NCBI GenBank assembly: GCA_950097015.1
Contig: CATNEN010000003.1
Coordinates: 3,699,501 to 3,763,500 of the forward strand
DNA: 64,000 nucleotides
Origin: Macrostomum hystrix
Taxonomy: Eukaryota; Platyhelminthes; Macrostomidae
Direction: 5' to 3'
Notes under the pieces: generated by a model
The model's input: only the letters and a program-made list of their open reading frames with translations
What the model was told of the DNA's origin: nothing
Database searches by the model: none
Position numbers and translations under genes: made by a program
Part shown: positions 23,735 to 35,400 of the stretch, piece by piece
Numbering within the stretch: the first letter of the stretch is position 1
How the letters are laid out: every line of letters starts with the position of its first letter

Positions 23735-24214
23735 TGTAGCTAGGGCTCTTAGTAGCGCCAAGGCTCTGTATTGAAAGTCTTAGTTCAAGAATGTCTTGCA
23801 AAAACTATTAAGAAGAAGATGTGAATATATAGGCCACTCTCTTTATCTGTCTCTCTGCTTAGCAGTTGAAGGTAAAGACAGAAGAGTAGAAGGGACAATA
23901 GAGAATTATAACAAAAACACTGGACCCTCAGCTCCAGCTGTACAGTAAGTTGTTTTCGACAAACCTTTCTCATTTGATAAAGCTTGGCGCCCATTCTTCA
24001 TTGCTCAATTCTCATCTCAACATTGTCTAGTTTTATTATTGTTCAAAAACATTGCGCATCTTCCCAATGTCATTGCAAATACTTAATGCTCATATGCGCT
24101 TTCAGACAGATAATGCCCATTGTGTCAACATCAAAGACATAAGATGCAAGTCATGTGAAAATGCTACCTGGATTTGCAGGCCACTTAACAGAATTAGCTG
24201 AAAACCGCGTCTCT
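23735..24214. other. Upstream region of the glutamate receptor gene
   Basis: The receptor promoter and 5' UTR are expected here. I see no exon. An ORF of 69 codons on the minus strand (23785-23994) is not convincing. Confidence 0.4.
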
Positions 24215-24224
24215 AGGATGGATG

Positions 24225-25485
24225 GGATAATAGTCCTATCCCATTAGAATCCCAGTGGGAAAATACTCCTATCCTATTAGAATCCCAGTGGGAAAATACT
24301 CCTATCTTATAAGAATCCCATTGGGATAATACTCCTATCTTATAAGAATCCCATTGGGATAATACTCCTATAATATAAGAATCCCAGTGGGATAATTATC
24401 CTATCCCATCAGAATCCCATTGGGATAATACTCCTATCTTATAAGAATCCCATTGGGATAATACTCCTATCTTATAAGAATCCCATTGGGATAATACTCC
24501 TATCCTATTAGAATCCCAGTGGGGATAATACTCCTATCCTATTAGAATCCCAGTGGGATAGTTATCCTATCCCATAAGAATCCCATTGGGATAATACTCC
24601 TATCCCATAAGAATCCCAGTGGGATAATACTCCTATCTTATAAGAATCCCATTGGGATAATACTCCTATCTTATAAGAATCCCATTGGGATAATACTCCT
24701 ATCTTATAAGAATCCCATTGGGATAATACTCCTATCTTATAAGAATCCCAGTGGGATAATCTCCTATCTTATAAGAATCCCATTGGGATAATACTCCTAT
24801 CCTATTAGAATCCCAGTGGGGATAATACTCCTATCCTATTAGAATCCCAGTGGGATAATACTCCTTTCCTATTAGAATCCCAGTGGGATAATACTCCTAT
24901 CCTATTAGAATCCCAGTGGGATAATACTCCTATCCTATTAGAATCCCAGTGGGGATAATACTCCTTTCCTATTAGAATCCCAGTGGGATAATACTTCTAT
25001 CCAATTAGAATCCCAGTGGGATAATACTCCTATCCTATTAGAATCCCAGTGGGGATAATACTCCTATCCTATTAGAATCCCAGTGGGGATAATACTTCTT
25101 TCCTATTAGAATCCCAGTGGGATAATACTCCTTTCCTATTAGAATCCCAGTGGGAAAATACTTCTATCCAATTAGAATGCCAGTGGGATAATACTCCTAT
25201 CCTATTAGAATCCCAGTGGGGATAATACTCCTATCCTATTAGAATCCCAGTGGGGATAATACTCCTATCCTATTAGAATCCCAGTGGGGATAATACTCCT
25301 ATCCCATTAGAATCCCAGTGGGGATAATACTCCTATCCCATTAGAATCCCAGTGGGGATAATACTCCTATCCTATTAGAATCCCAGTGGGGATAATACTC
25401 CTATCCCATTAGAATCTCAGTGGGGATAATACTCCTATCCCATTAGAATCCCAGTGGGATGATACTCCTATCCCATCCCATATAT
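24225..25485. repeat. Minisatellite, 33-34-bp unit, about 38 copies, intergenic
   Basis: Units contain ctattagaatcccagtggg and ataatactcctatc, with t/c, cat/cag and gg/ggg variants; early copies read cttataagaatcccattg. It lies between the start of the glutamate receptor and the stop codon of the F-box gene. It shares the heptamer GGGATAA with three other arrays. Confidence 0.95.
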
Positions 25486-25888
25486 TTTACTAGTGGGATA
25501 ATACGGCACCTGTCGCATAAGGAAGAATGTTTTAAAAGCAGCAAGGCACTAAAAAGAAAGCATGGTTCGAATTAAACCAGAAACAAATAAATGCTTTAGC
25601 AGTAGAAAAATATTTCGAAATGTACTCGTAGCACCGATATGTCTATTTTTAGTCACCGACAAAACTTCCGAGATCAACTTAGTTCACACAGAATTACAAG
25701 TGAACATCGAGCTTTAAAAAATCGATTGCTAAAGTAAATCGAGCATAAAATGCGCACGGTTCAATGGTACTTCAAAAAATGGTACCAGAATAGTCGCTAT
25801 AAATTCCAGCAAATGGTTTGTCAGTACTCGTGTTGAGCTGCCAGGTAAGATGAGAAAATCATCGTCAATTCAATAAAGGCCGTAAAGT
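25486..25888. other. Spacer, probable 3' UTR of the F-box gene
   Basis: No ORF or repeat recognised. No clear minus-strand polyadenylation signal near the stop codon. Confidence 0.35.
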
Positions 25889-28402
25889 TCACGCGGACAC
25901 GAAGCGGTTCAACTTTAGACGCAGAGGTTGCACAAGGACAGCTGCTGACGGAACAGGGCCAGGCGAGTTGCTCCAGCTCAACAGACGAGCGCCTGTTCTG
26001 TCGGCTCTACCCCAGCCGACCGAGGCCAGCAGCGGGCAGGTCGGCAGGTCGGGGTCGATGCCGCGGTCAAGCCAGTCAGACACTGGCCAGAGAAAGTCTG
26101 GCTTACCGCCAGGCAAGTTGATGACAGCCAGTGGCTGCGGCGACAGCGGGTGGTACAGAGCGATGCGGTGAGCTTTGAGCAGGCTCACGCAGAGAAGCTT
26201 CTTGCCGTAGCCAAGCAATGTGGGCTCTGCGGCCACCGTCTCGGAGGACGGCACCGGGCAGCTGTACAGGAACTCCTCCGGCTTCACCGAGCAGTTCCGC
26301 CCGGTCAGCAAGTGCCGGGTCACGCGGAGTCTACGAACCTGACCACGAAGTGGGTTGGTGATCACCATGGTGACGAGGACGCCATCCGAATCGGCGACGA
26401 AGCCGCACTCCGAGCCGCCGAGACTGCTGGGTCCGCGGACAAGGCTGAGGCGGTGGCAGTCGCAGCACACGAAGGTGACCGCAGAGGCGGAGGACGAGGC
26501 GCCGCAGCTCAGGATTGCAAAGTAGCGGATTCTGTCATCGTGTGAAGCCTCGAATGGCGCTTTGACCTCCAGGATCATCAGCGTCGCGTCTCCGCTGGCC
26601 ATCGGGGGCAGGTCAAGGACAAAGTCTGGCTTACCAACCGATAATGGCTGCCGATAATGCCAGTTGATATCGAGAGGGACTGAGTAAAAGTTCAGACAAT
26701 CGAAGGGTGACAGAACCAGCAGGTGAGCTGCGTCGCACTCTTGGCACAGGCGGATTGCCAGGAAACCTCGCGAAAGAGACTCGCAAACGCGCTGCAGAAG
26801 TGGCACCTGCAGATCGACGACATCCTTGAGACTGCCTCGCCTTTTGCACAGATAATTATATCGATCGTAACTGCGGCGCAGTTCCCTAACAGTTTTCTGA
26901 ACAATGAACCAGTTAAGCGCCCACCTGCGCAGCACTAGCTCAATTATTCTGCCAGCGCTTCGAAGAGGCTCCTGGACAAAATATTGAAACAGGAGATAGC
27001 GATCCTGACGGTTCAGCAGGAAATCGGCGACCGCAGGCTGCTCCAAGTCTTCGCTAAAAATGGCACTAAACACATCAGCCTGTGGGGTGATATAGTTGAA
27101 GTTGAATGATCAACAAACCTGGCTAAATGAAGATCATTGTAAAGAACTTTTAGCGATCATTATTACACACTTTTCAAGTCTAACTTGTAATTGCCAATTT
27201 CCATTACGCAAGATAAAGCTCTTACGAACAAACAAAAATAGCCATGGAATGTACATTACGAGCGCAAAGTAAGAACAGGTAGCAAGAAAACATAGCAAAA
27301 TTCTGAAAGAAGATTAGGGGAGATGAGATGAGAAAGGATGAGATGAGAGGAGATGAGATTAAAGGATATGAGATGAGATGAGAGGAGATGAGACGAATGA
27401 AGATGAGATGAGATGATATAATATGAGATGACACGAGATGAGATGAAAGAAGATGAAATGAGATGAGATGAGATGAGATGAGATGAGAGGAGATGAGATG
27501 AATGAAGATGAGATGAGATGAGATGAGATTAGATGAGAGGAGATGAGATGAATGAAGATGAGATGAGATGAGATGAGATTAGATGAAGAGGAGATGAGAT
27601 GAGATGAGATGAGATTAGATGAGAGGAGATGAGATGAGATGAAAGAAAATAAGATGAGGTGAGATGAGATGAGATGAGATGAAAGAAAATGAGATGAGAT
27701 GAGATGAGATGAGAGGAGATGAGATGAATGAAGATGAGATGAGATGAGATGAGATGAGATTAGATGAGATGAGATGAGATGAGATTAGATGAGAGGAGAT
27801 GAGATGAGATGAAAGAAAATGAGATGAGGTGAGATGAGATGAGATGAGATGAGATGAAGAAGATGAGATGAGATGAGATGAGATAAGATGAAAGAAGATG
27901 AGATGAGATAAGATGAGATGAGAGCTGTCTGCTTAATCAGTTCACCCACCCCATCTCTCACCCAATCAAATAGAATTAAAAGAGTGATATAATAGCAGCT
28001 CAAAAGTGTATTAAATTGACCGGATTGTGGAGTAGAAATTCGACATAATCAACCATTGCTTACATCGATCAGTATGCCAAGCGCGTGTGTACAGTTTTGA
28101 AACATATCTCGCAATTCAGCAGCTACAGTTTCCACTTCGAGTTTATTCAACACAACGCAACTCCGCGCAGCCAGCCGACTCGCCTGCCTGACAGTGTAGT
28201 CGCTGCGGCTGCCGCAGAGCCGCCAGGATGTCAGCGTAGCGGAATTCAAAACACCGCTGGCGTCCACACGGGAACGCCAGGTGCGACTGACGAGACGGCA
28301 ATTGGCCAGACTGCGAGGGTCCAGACGGTGCAGGATGGCACTGAGAACCAGATCCGGGATGTGCCAAGCCATTGGATCGCGCCTGGCTGACCTTGTCTGC
28401 AT
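25889..28402 (-). CDS. F-box protein with an unrecognised C-terminal domain
   Basis: Probable substrate-binding subunit of an SCF ubiquitin ligase. Two coding exons, 28402-28064 and 27079-25889, join in phase 0 (donor GTAAGC, acceptor ccccacag), giving 509 residues. The F-box is near the N-terminus (about 13-47): WHIPDLVLSAILHRLD followed by RSLANCRLVSRTWRSRV. An acceptor (atttttgcag) just upstream of the ATG suggests a 5' UTR intron. The remaining 460 residues resemble no family I can name. They contain a CQEC pair, a repeated GKPDF motif (twice, about 145 residues apart) and alternating hydrophobic strands, so a beta-rich fold is possible. Codon use is GC-rich and coherent throughout. A decayed copy of its C-terminal part lies at 29 kb on the same strand. 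The F-box call is firm; the substrate is unknown. Confidence 0.78.
27310..27925. repeat. GAGAT pentamer microsatellite in the F-box gene intron
   Basis: Long run of gagatgagat with interspersed gaatgaagat, gaaagaaaat and gagaggagat variants. It occupies most of the single coding intron (27080-28063). Confidence 0.95.
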
Positions 28403-28526
28403 TCCTCTATAGCTGCAAAAATGCCAGTTCCAGATTTGCTGATAGATTTCAAAAAATGTAGACAACTAGCTTGAAATAGGTTGATACGAAAGAAGCCAGG
28501 AAAGCAAGAAATCTATTATTTACACA

Positions 28527-28772
28527 ATGGGGGTGAGTGGCAGAGCGGCTAACGCGTTTGCCCCTCGCACCGAGGTCCCGAGCTCGATTCCGCGGCGAGG
28601 CCACATTCATTTGAGGCGCAGCCGCGGAGAGAAGGCTTGCGGGCTGGTCGTGAAATTCACGCCCTGTAAGGCCAACCTCAAAGGCACAGTAAAAGTGTTA
28701 AACTGCCTGACGATGAGAATGTCAGGGGCAGATGTACACACCTGTGTGAGCGTGTGCCTGCCTGAAATAGAA
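28527..28772 (+). mobile_element. tRNA-derived SINE (family A), plus strand
   Basis: The head tggcagagcggctaacgcg and B-box-like gagctcgattccgcgg is followed by the family body (gcgcagccgcggagagaagg, ctgcctgacgatgag) and tgtgtgagcgtgtgcctgcc. It is truncated before the ATT-rich tail. It sits upstream of the F-box gene and 3' of the decayed paralogue. Confidence 0.85.
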
Positions 28773-28987
28773 AACAAACAAGAACACAGACGGACAAAGG
28801 AAAGGCTGTAAACAAACAATTGAAACAGTAGCTCGATGTATTAAAATGTTTAAACTGAAAACTAAGCCTACAACCATTTGTAGGTTTGCTGACGTCACAC
28901 GACTTGGAAAGTGCGTTGATCGTAAAGTTCGGAACATTTCGATCCATGATGTGGACTTTCACGAATGTCAGTCATTCAGTCAGTCAC

Positions 28988-29640
28988 CGCCGGGCAGGCT
29001 GACTAAAATAAGAGGCTGTGGAAATTTTGGTTTCTACAAGAGTCACGCAAATCAGCTGGTTGACGTGGCCAATCAGAGCAGGCTTGGCAGCCGACACCTC
29101 GGAGAATGGCACCGGGGCAGTTGTACTGGAACTCTTCCGGGCGCATCGAACAGTTTGGCCCGGTCAATACGTGGCGAACAATACGAAGTCTTCGAGGCTG
29201 ACCTATCTGCTGTTTGGTGATCACCATGGTAACGAGAACGCCGTCAGTGCCGTTGATGAAGCCGCATTCGTCACCTCCAAGGCTGACTCGGCTGCGGATG
29301 AGGCTCAGTCGGCGGCAGTGGGAGCGGACAAAGATGACGGTGTCTTGGTGTCGCCATCGTTGCTTCTCATGATGGCGAAGGCGGCAAAGTCTGACCTTCA
29401 GGACCTGCATACCCTCTTCATCTCAACCCACAATGCCGCCAGGCAAGACGTCGTGCGGCTGGTTGATGACTGACGGACTCTTGCCATAGCTGCTAGAGGC
29501 TGGGGGCAGAGACCAGAGCTTGAGCTGCACGACCTTGCTCAGAAACAACAGCTGCGTCTGCTTGCAGGTCGCGCACTCGTGCGTGGCCATTGTGGATTCA
29601 AGGACGAGAGCCTCAGGCAGGCCGATGACGGCGTGCGTAG
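28988..29640 (-). pseudogene. Decayed duplicate of the F-box gene's C-terminal region
   Basis: Minus-strand translation matches the C-terminal half of the F-box protein in order: HECATCKQTQLLFLSK against its CQECDAAHLLVLS; CRRLSLIRSRVSLGGDECGF against CHRLSLVRGPSSLGGSECGF; DGVLVTMVIT identical; RRLRIVRHVLTGPNCSMRPE against RRLRVTRHLLTGRNCSVKPE. The frame is broken by a stop near 29426, by at least one shift in the middle, and by an extra C near 29127, after which similarity resumes in another frame. No F-box half is seen. This looks like an old tandem duplication that has lost function. Confidence 0.82.
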
Positions 29641-32458
29641 AAAATGCCTTATTAGTAAACGGAGCAGATTCAATAGGGAAGCAAATGTCTTGCCTAAGGA
29701 CACAAATAGCTTTCCTAAGTGCTTATCGATTCGAATTGTCGGTCAGAAGTTCGAAGCTTTAAAAGCTGAGCTACAATAACTTCCAGAATCGCAAAACATC
29801 GGCATCGTTGAGATATAGTTCTGGAGCCGATATGTTACGAAAAACTAAAAAAACGCAACAAAAGAAAATAATCCGAGCGACGAAACTACGAAACAATTAT
29901 TTAGTAGCAAATCTATTTCCGCCATACAACACAGATCATACTAAAAGTTGTTTGACACAAAAAATACGAAAGTCATTAACTTAACAAAAGTTCGCTTAGT
30001 TTGGACTTTTAACTTAGCGTTTGTATATTTTCTCAACTGATCGAGTAGGTATATCAATATAGTAGTACTCCTTTATTATTCAAGAATCCTGGCTTTTCAA
30101 AACACACACATACAGACAAATAGAATTGTTGCAAGGCATTTATAATACCTAGCTAATGTTTTTGATCTTAATTTGTAAAATTGCTTTAAACTGTATTTCT
30201 TTCTGTCTGGCTTGTACTGGATTATACAATCAAAGCAAGGAACAAAAAAACTAACGCAAGCAACGTAGAGCGTTAAAAGTAACGAATTTATGTTTTTCAA
30301 ACACTTTATAGGATAGAAATTCATACTTATCACCAAAAATACAGAATAAAAGCGACAAAAAACCGACTAATCGCAGTGCCATTGTGTGTGTGAGTTAAAG
30401 TGAGTCAGTGCTGTCTGTGCCTTTATTCACAGCTTCAGGGATAAATAAATATTAATTAGCATTCGCAAAGCCAACAGCGCAAACTTAAAGAGAATATCAA
30501 CATGATAAACCAACTACACTACACTGTAGATGCTTGTGCTCATATGTGCCAAATAATATAATGAAATTGGTGTGATCTGTGTTTTACGTATGTTTTATTC
30601 TTTTTATAGTACACAATTTTATGCGCCTCTGGGCAAAAGGAACAATGAGATAATCGTGATTTCTAAGAATAATAATAAAGCGCATCATAAAACAGCGGTT
30701 ATCTAACAAGAGAAGCGCAAAAAGAACACAACAAACCAATGTACTTTTACTAAAAGTACACAATTTTAATTTGCAGCCTAAAAAACAACGGATAATTGGA
30801 CCCGCGTATAACTTAGTATTTCCTACCTACTATGGTGGTATTGCACGATTGGGCCTGTGTAATTCTGGATAAATATGATAGCTGACTTGACAGTATATTT
30901 TTCTAAAACAGAAAAACAGGGAAATAAAAAATGTATTTATTGATAAAATTCGGAATAAGAAGACAATTAGACGAAGCAGCAGGAGCAGCAGCAGTAGCAT
31001 AAGTAGCATGTTAGCAAAACAAACTCCAATCTAACAGTAACCAAAGATCAGAAATAAGCTTAGTAACTTGTTATTATGAAGCATAGCAGACGGAATCATC
31101 AGCTCAGTTGGATGACTGAGTAGGCGAAATTAAGAGCATTCACTCTTTTAAATATTTGCGAAATATCTGAGCCATCCAAATGCTGTGCGACAAAAAACTT
31201 TGATACAAATAATTAAATTCAATTGGCTATATAAACACCAATATACTACTGCAAGTAACTAATGAGTTAAGATTTCTGTTAAAGTGTAAGGTTGTACGAG
31301 CGATATGACAATAAAGGTAAGTTTAAAATGATTATCAATAATGCAAATAATCCATACTATTTGTGTGTTATAGCCGCAGACGAGAAATATCATTTAAAAA
31401 ACTCATTAAAGTGGCTAAAAACAAATTCAAGACAAGCGGAGATTCACATTTATAACAAACTTAACTATTTTCGGCAATTAGGGGTAATTGTTAGTTTTTT
31501 AAATTAAAATCAAAATGAAGAAGAGTAGAGTAGACATGGTTAGGCCTAAATATTGATAGAACGTTAATAGTAGAGGTCGACTAAAAAATTAGTTCGTTAT
31601 TGAAATTTTACGGGTTTAACGATTTTACAGTTACGTAAATTTTCCGGGTTTGCCCGTTTAAAAGTTACGGAAATGTTCCAATTTTAACCACTTTTAAGTG
31701 CCGTAAATTTTCCAGATATTTTTCAATTCTTTAATAAAGGAATTGCATTTATTTTTTCGACCTCTAGTAAAAACATTAGATTTTGTTTTATATTTTTTAA
31801 CGGGTATACTTGTATACACGCTAACACCTCTTATAATATACTATAGAATGCAAAACCAAAAAGTTGACAGACACGGGTTTTTCATAGAGATGCAAGCGTT
31901 AGCTAGCTTCCTATACCAGCTGTCATTGCTAGAAATAAAATCAACAACAACAACAAAATTAGGAGATCTATTTCAAGACTAAAACGACACCAACTCTAAT
32001 AACACAATAAGCACGATATTTTTTAATGACAATAACAGCAATGTTCAGTTTTTTATGGTACGAGAAAGACGAGCTTAAGAATGCGAATATTTTATTTAAA
32101 CTAGTTTATAACTAACGAAAACAAAAAGTTAATTTAAAAGAAAATGGCCTCTGCTCCAGGGTAAATTTTAGATTATATAAATTAATTAACATGGCGACCA
32201 GTCTATAAAACATGGGCAAGTTAAAGCAAAATTAAGCAAAATATTAATTAGAACAAGAATGCATAAACTCAAGAAACTCTCAGGTTATCTTCATAACTAT
32301 TTGTTTCTTTTTCAGAAAAAACCCTCCAGATAACCCTTCTGCAGACTTTGCCGAGAAATCTCTTATTTTGTCATTTGTTTGTCAGAGGAAAAAAAGAAAG
32401 AAACAAACATTTAAAGTATAATAAGCACGGAGATTTTGTTCTTGTTGTTTCAACATCT
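29641..32458. other. Gene-poor 2.8 kb; kinesin 3' flank
   Basis: AT-rich DNA without any exon I can support. A short minus-strand ORF starting at 30382 (MALRLVGFLSLLFCIFG) looks like a signal peptide followed by a possible GTGATA donor, but no downstream exon could be found. TTTATT at 32091-32096 is a minus-strand AATAAA, about 365 bp beyond the kinesin stop, and could be its polyadenylation signal. Confidence 0.4.
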
Positions 32459-35400
32459 TCAAACCATCGGCGATGGAGCAGCAGAGGCAGCAGCGGGCCG
32501 CGGTTGTCCGCCGCCTCCGCCGATGATCTTCTTGGGAATCTTGGCTCCACCGCCGCCGAGTCGACCAGCCGGATTGGCATTCTTATTCTTAATGACCATC
32601 TCCTTGATGCGATCAACCTCAGCCTGGTAGCGCTTCCTATCCCGCATGGCGCTCTCCTTGGCCTCTTTAAGCGCGGACTCTAGATCTTTGACGCGCTGAG
32701 CGGTGGCTTTCAATCGTTTCTCCATCTTGGGCACCTCGCAGCGCAGGTCGGCATTGTCCCTAACTAGCTGCTTGTGAACATTAGTCAGTGAGTCCAGATT
32801 CTTCTCCAGGAATAGAATCTTCTGCTTCTGGGCTAGCGAGCCAGATGGTTCCTCGTCTTTCTCGTCCAGCTCACCGCTCTTCTTAATGCGCTGCTGCAGA
32901 TCCTGCAGATTTAGCCATCGGAAATCCACTCGAATGTTATTATTATTGAGGGACAATGTGGCAGTTGAGGGACAATGTGGCAGTTGAGGGACAATGTGGC
33001 AGTTGAGGGACAATGTGGCAGTTGAGGGACAATGTGGCAGTTGAGGGACAATGTGGCAGTTGAGGGACAATGTGGCAGTTGAGGGACAATGTGGCAGTTG
33101 ACGGACAATGTGGCAGTTGACGGACAATGTGGCAGTTGAGGGACAATGTGGCAGTTGAGGGACAATGCGGCAGTTGAGGGACAATGTGGCAGTTGAGGGA
33201 CAATGTGGCAGTTGACGGACAATGTGGCAGTTGAGGGACAATGTGGCAGTTGAGGGACAATGTGACAGTTGACGGACAATGTGGCAGTTGAGGGACAATG
33301 TGGCAGTTGACGGACAATGTGGCAGTTGACGGACAATGTGGCAGTTGACGGACAATGTGGCAGTTGAGGGACAATGTGGCAGTTGAGGGACAATGTGGCA
33401 GTTGAGGGACAATGTGGCAGTTGAGGGACAATGTGGCAGTTGAGGGACAATGTGGCAGTTGAGGGACAATGTGGCAGTTGACGGACAATGTGGCAGTTGA
33501 GGGACAATGTGGCAGTTGACGGACAATGTGGCAGTTGACGGACAATGTGGCAGTTGACGGACAATGTGGCAGTTGACGGACAATGTGGCAGTTGAGGGAC
33601 AATGTGGCAGTTGAGGGACAATGTGGCAGTTGAGGGACAATGTGGCAGTTGAGGGACATAAAGGGCCAAACCCCAAAGGCTCAGTGAAATTGCACACTGC
33701 CTGACAATGAGGATGACGAAGTCAAGGCAGATGTACACACGGAATGGGAAGAATTGGCTCTTCTAATTAGCTGTTGCCCTTCTACAAATATCATATTTTA
33801 TTTATTTATCATTTATCAACAATTAGGCAGTTGAGAAATGTGTCAGATACATTAGTCTAATACGGCATTTTTTTAAATAAAATGCTGACTTTTAATAAAT
33901 TTTTTTCGGCTGACATAATAATAATAATTGCAGGAGGGCTGCGGGCAATGGCACATCATTTGGTGACACTAGACCCGCAGCCAGCGAGGAGGCAATTCTG
34001 CCCATTTAGCTGACTCCTGAGCACACACGCACACAGATACCGTACGCAGGCATACGCTCACACAGGTTTGTACATCTGCACTGACTTTCTCATCGTCAGG
34101 CAGTGTACATTTCACTGTGCCTTGGAGGTGGGCCCTCAAGGGCATAAATTGCACGACAAGCCCCCAAGCCTTCTCTCCGTTGCTGCGCCACAAATAAATG
34201 TGGCCTCGCCGTGGAATCGAACTTAGGGCTCGTGGTGCGAGAGGCGACCGCGATAACCGCTCTGCCACCGACCGCCTTGGCAGTTTTAAATTTTTTATTA
34301 AAAATAATAATAATACTTCCATCCGAAACCCACCTGAACAAAGAGTTTACGCAGCTGGTGCAGTGTTCTCAGCTCTTTGAGCACAGTGTCCTCCAGGCCC
34401 TGCAGATCCTGTCTAGCCTGTTCGTGACGCTCCGCTTTGCGCTCGAGTACGCTAATTCTAGCGGTGAGATCCTCGGCCCGCTTCTCAGCCTCGGCTTTGC
34501 TCTCAGAGATCTGGGTATTCAGGTAGGTGAGGTGGGTGTTCTCCTCTTTCAGCTCCTCCAATCGGCGCTGTCGTTCGTGTAAGTCGTCGCGCAGTTTGTG
34601 AATCTCGTCAGTTAGCTGGGAGCTCTGCGATTTAACAATGGTCTCAAGCATCTTGTCCATCTTGGTTTTGAGCTCCTCGGAGTTGGCGGCGGACACTCCG
34701 CGCTCCTCAAGCATCTGGGCCAGCATCTTGTCCTTAGTGCGCAGCTCCGATAGCTCGGCATTGACCTTATCAAGCTGGGTCTCCTGCTGATTTCGTTCCT
34801 GCTCAATCTCGCCAATGCGAGCTGTGAGCGTCTCAACTCGAGTCTCAGCCTCTTTCAGTTTAAGCTTGGCCTCGCCTAGATCAGCCTCGGCCTTCTTAAC
34901 CCGGCCGCTATCGTTGGTCCGCTCGTTCTGAAGATGTTCAACGTGCGAGCGCAGGCTAACAGCTTCGGACTTCATCTTGGAGATGTTCAATCGCAGCACG
35001 GTGAATTCCTCTTCAATCTTATCCGCGCCGCAGAATGACGGGGATACAATGCCGAGCGAATCAGCTAGCTCGGCCAGCTCCTTCAGCAGCGAGTTCATCA
35101 TTTCGACTTGCTTCTTCTTGCCCGTGGTAACTGTGTCCCGCAGTTCCTGCAGTTGGCCCTCTTTGACACTGTCCGCGGCGCGCTGTCGCTGCATCTCTTC
35201 GAGGAGAGTTTCATTCTCGTGCATCTAGAAAAAATATCGTTAATAGTTACTATCATTAAAAAGTATCGATAGTAACAGACGTTACTTTTATCACACAAAA
35301 TTGTTTACCTTCTCAGTGAGCTCATTGTTCTTCTGATCGTAGCTCATCGCCAACTCCTCTAGGGCCTGCAGCACCTCCTTGACTTCGGCTTTGGAAGCTT

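Noticed and set aside
26150-26545. 131-codon plus ORF
   Set aside because: Shadow of the F-box gene's second exon on the other strand.
28531-28605. A tRNA gene
   Set aside because: The head has A-box and B-box-like motifs but continues into a SINE body found in several other places; the same goes for the heads at 13437, 21643 and 63716.
31292-31982. Two ORFs of 71 and 79 codons in the gene-poor region
   Set aside because: AT-rich, no recognisable motif, no splice context, and composition like the surrounding non-coding DNA.
32459-33738. Minus-strand ORFs of 238, 275 and 412 codons made of [13 protein letters not shown]-type repeats
   Set aside because: They come from a 19-bp array open in all three frames and lie in a kinesin intron. 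Only the end of the longest (32902-32459) is a real exon.
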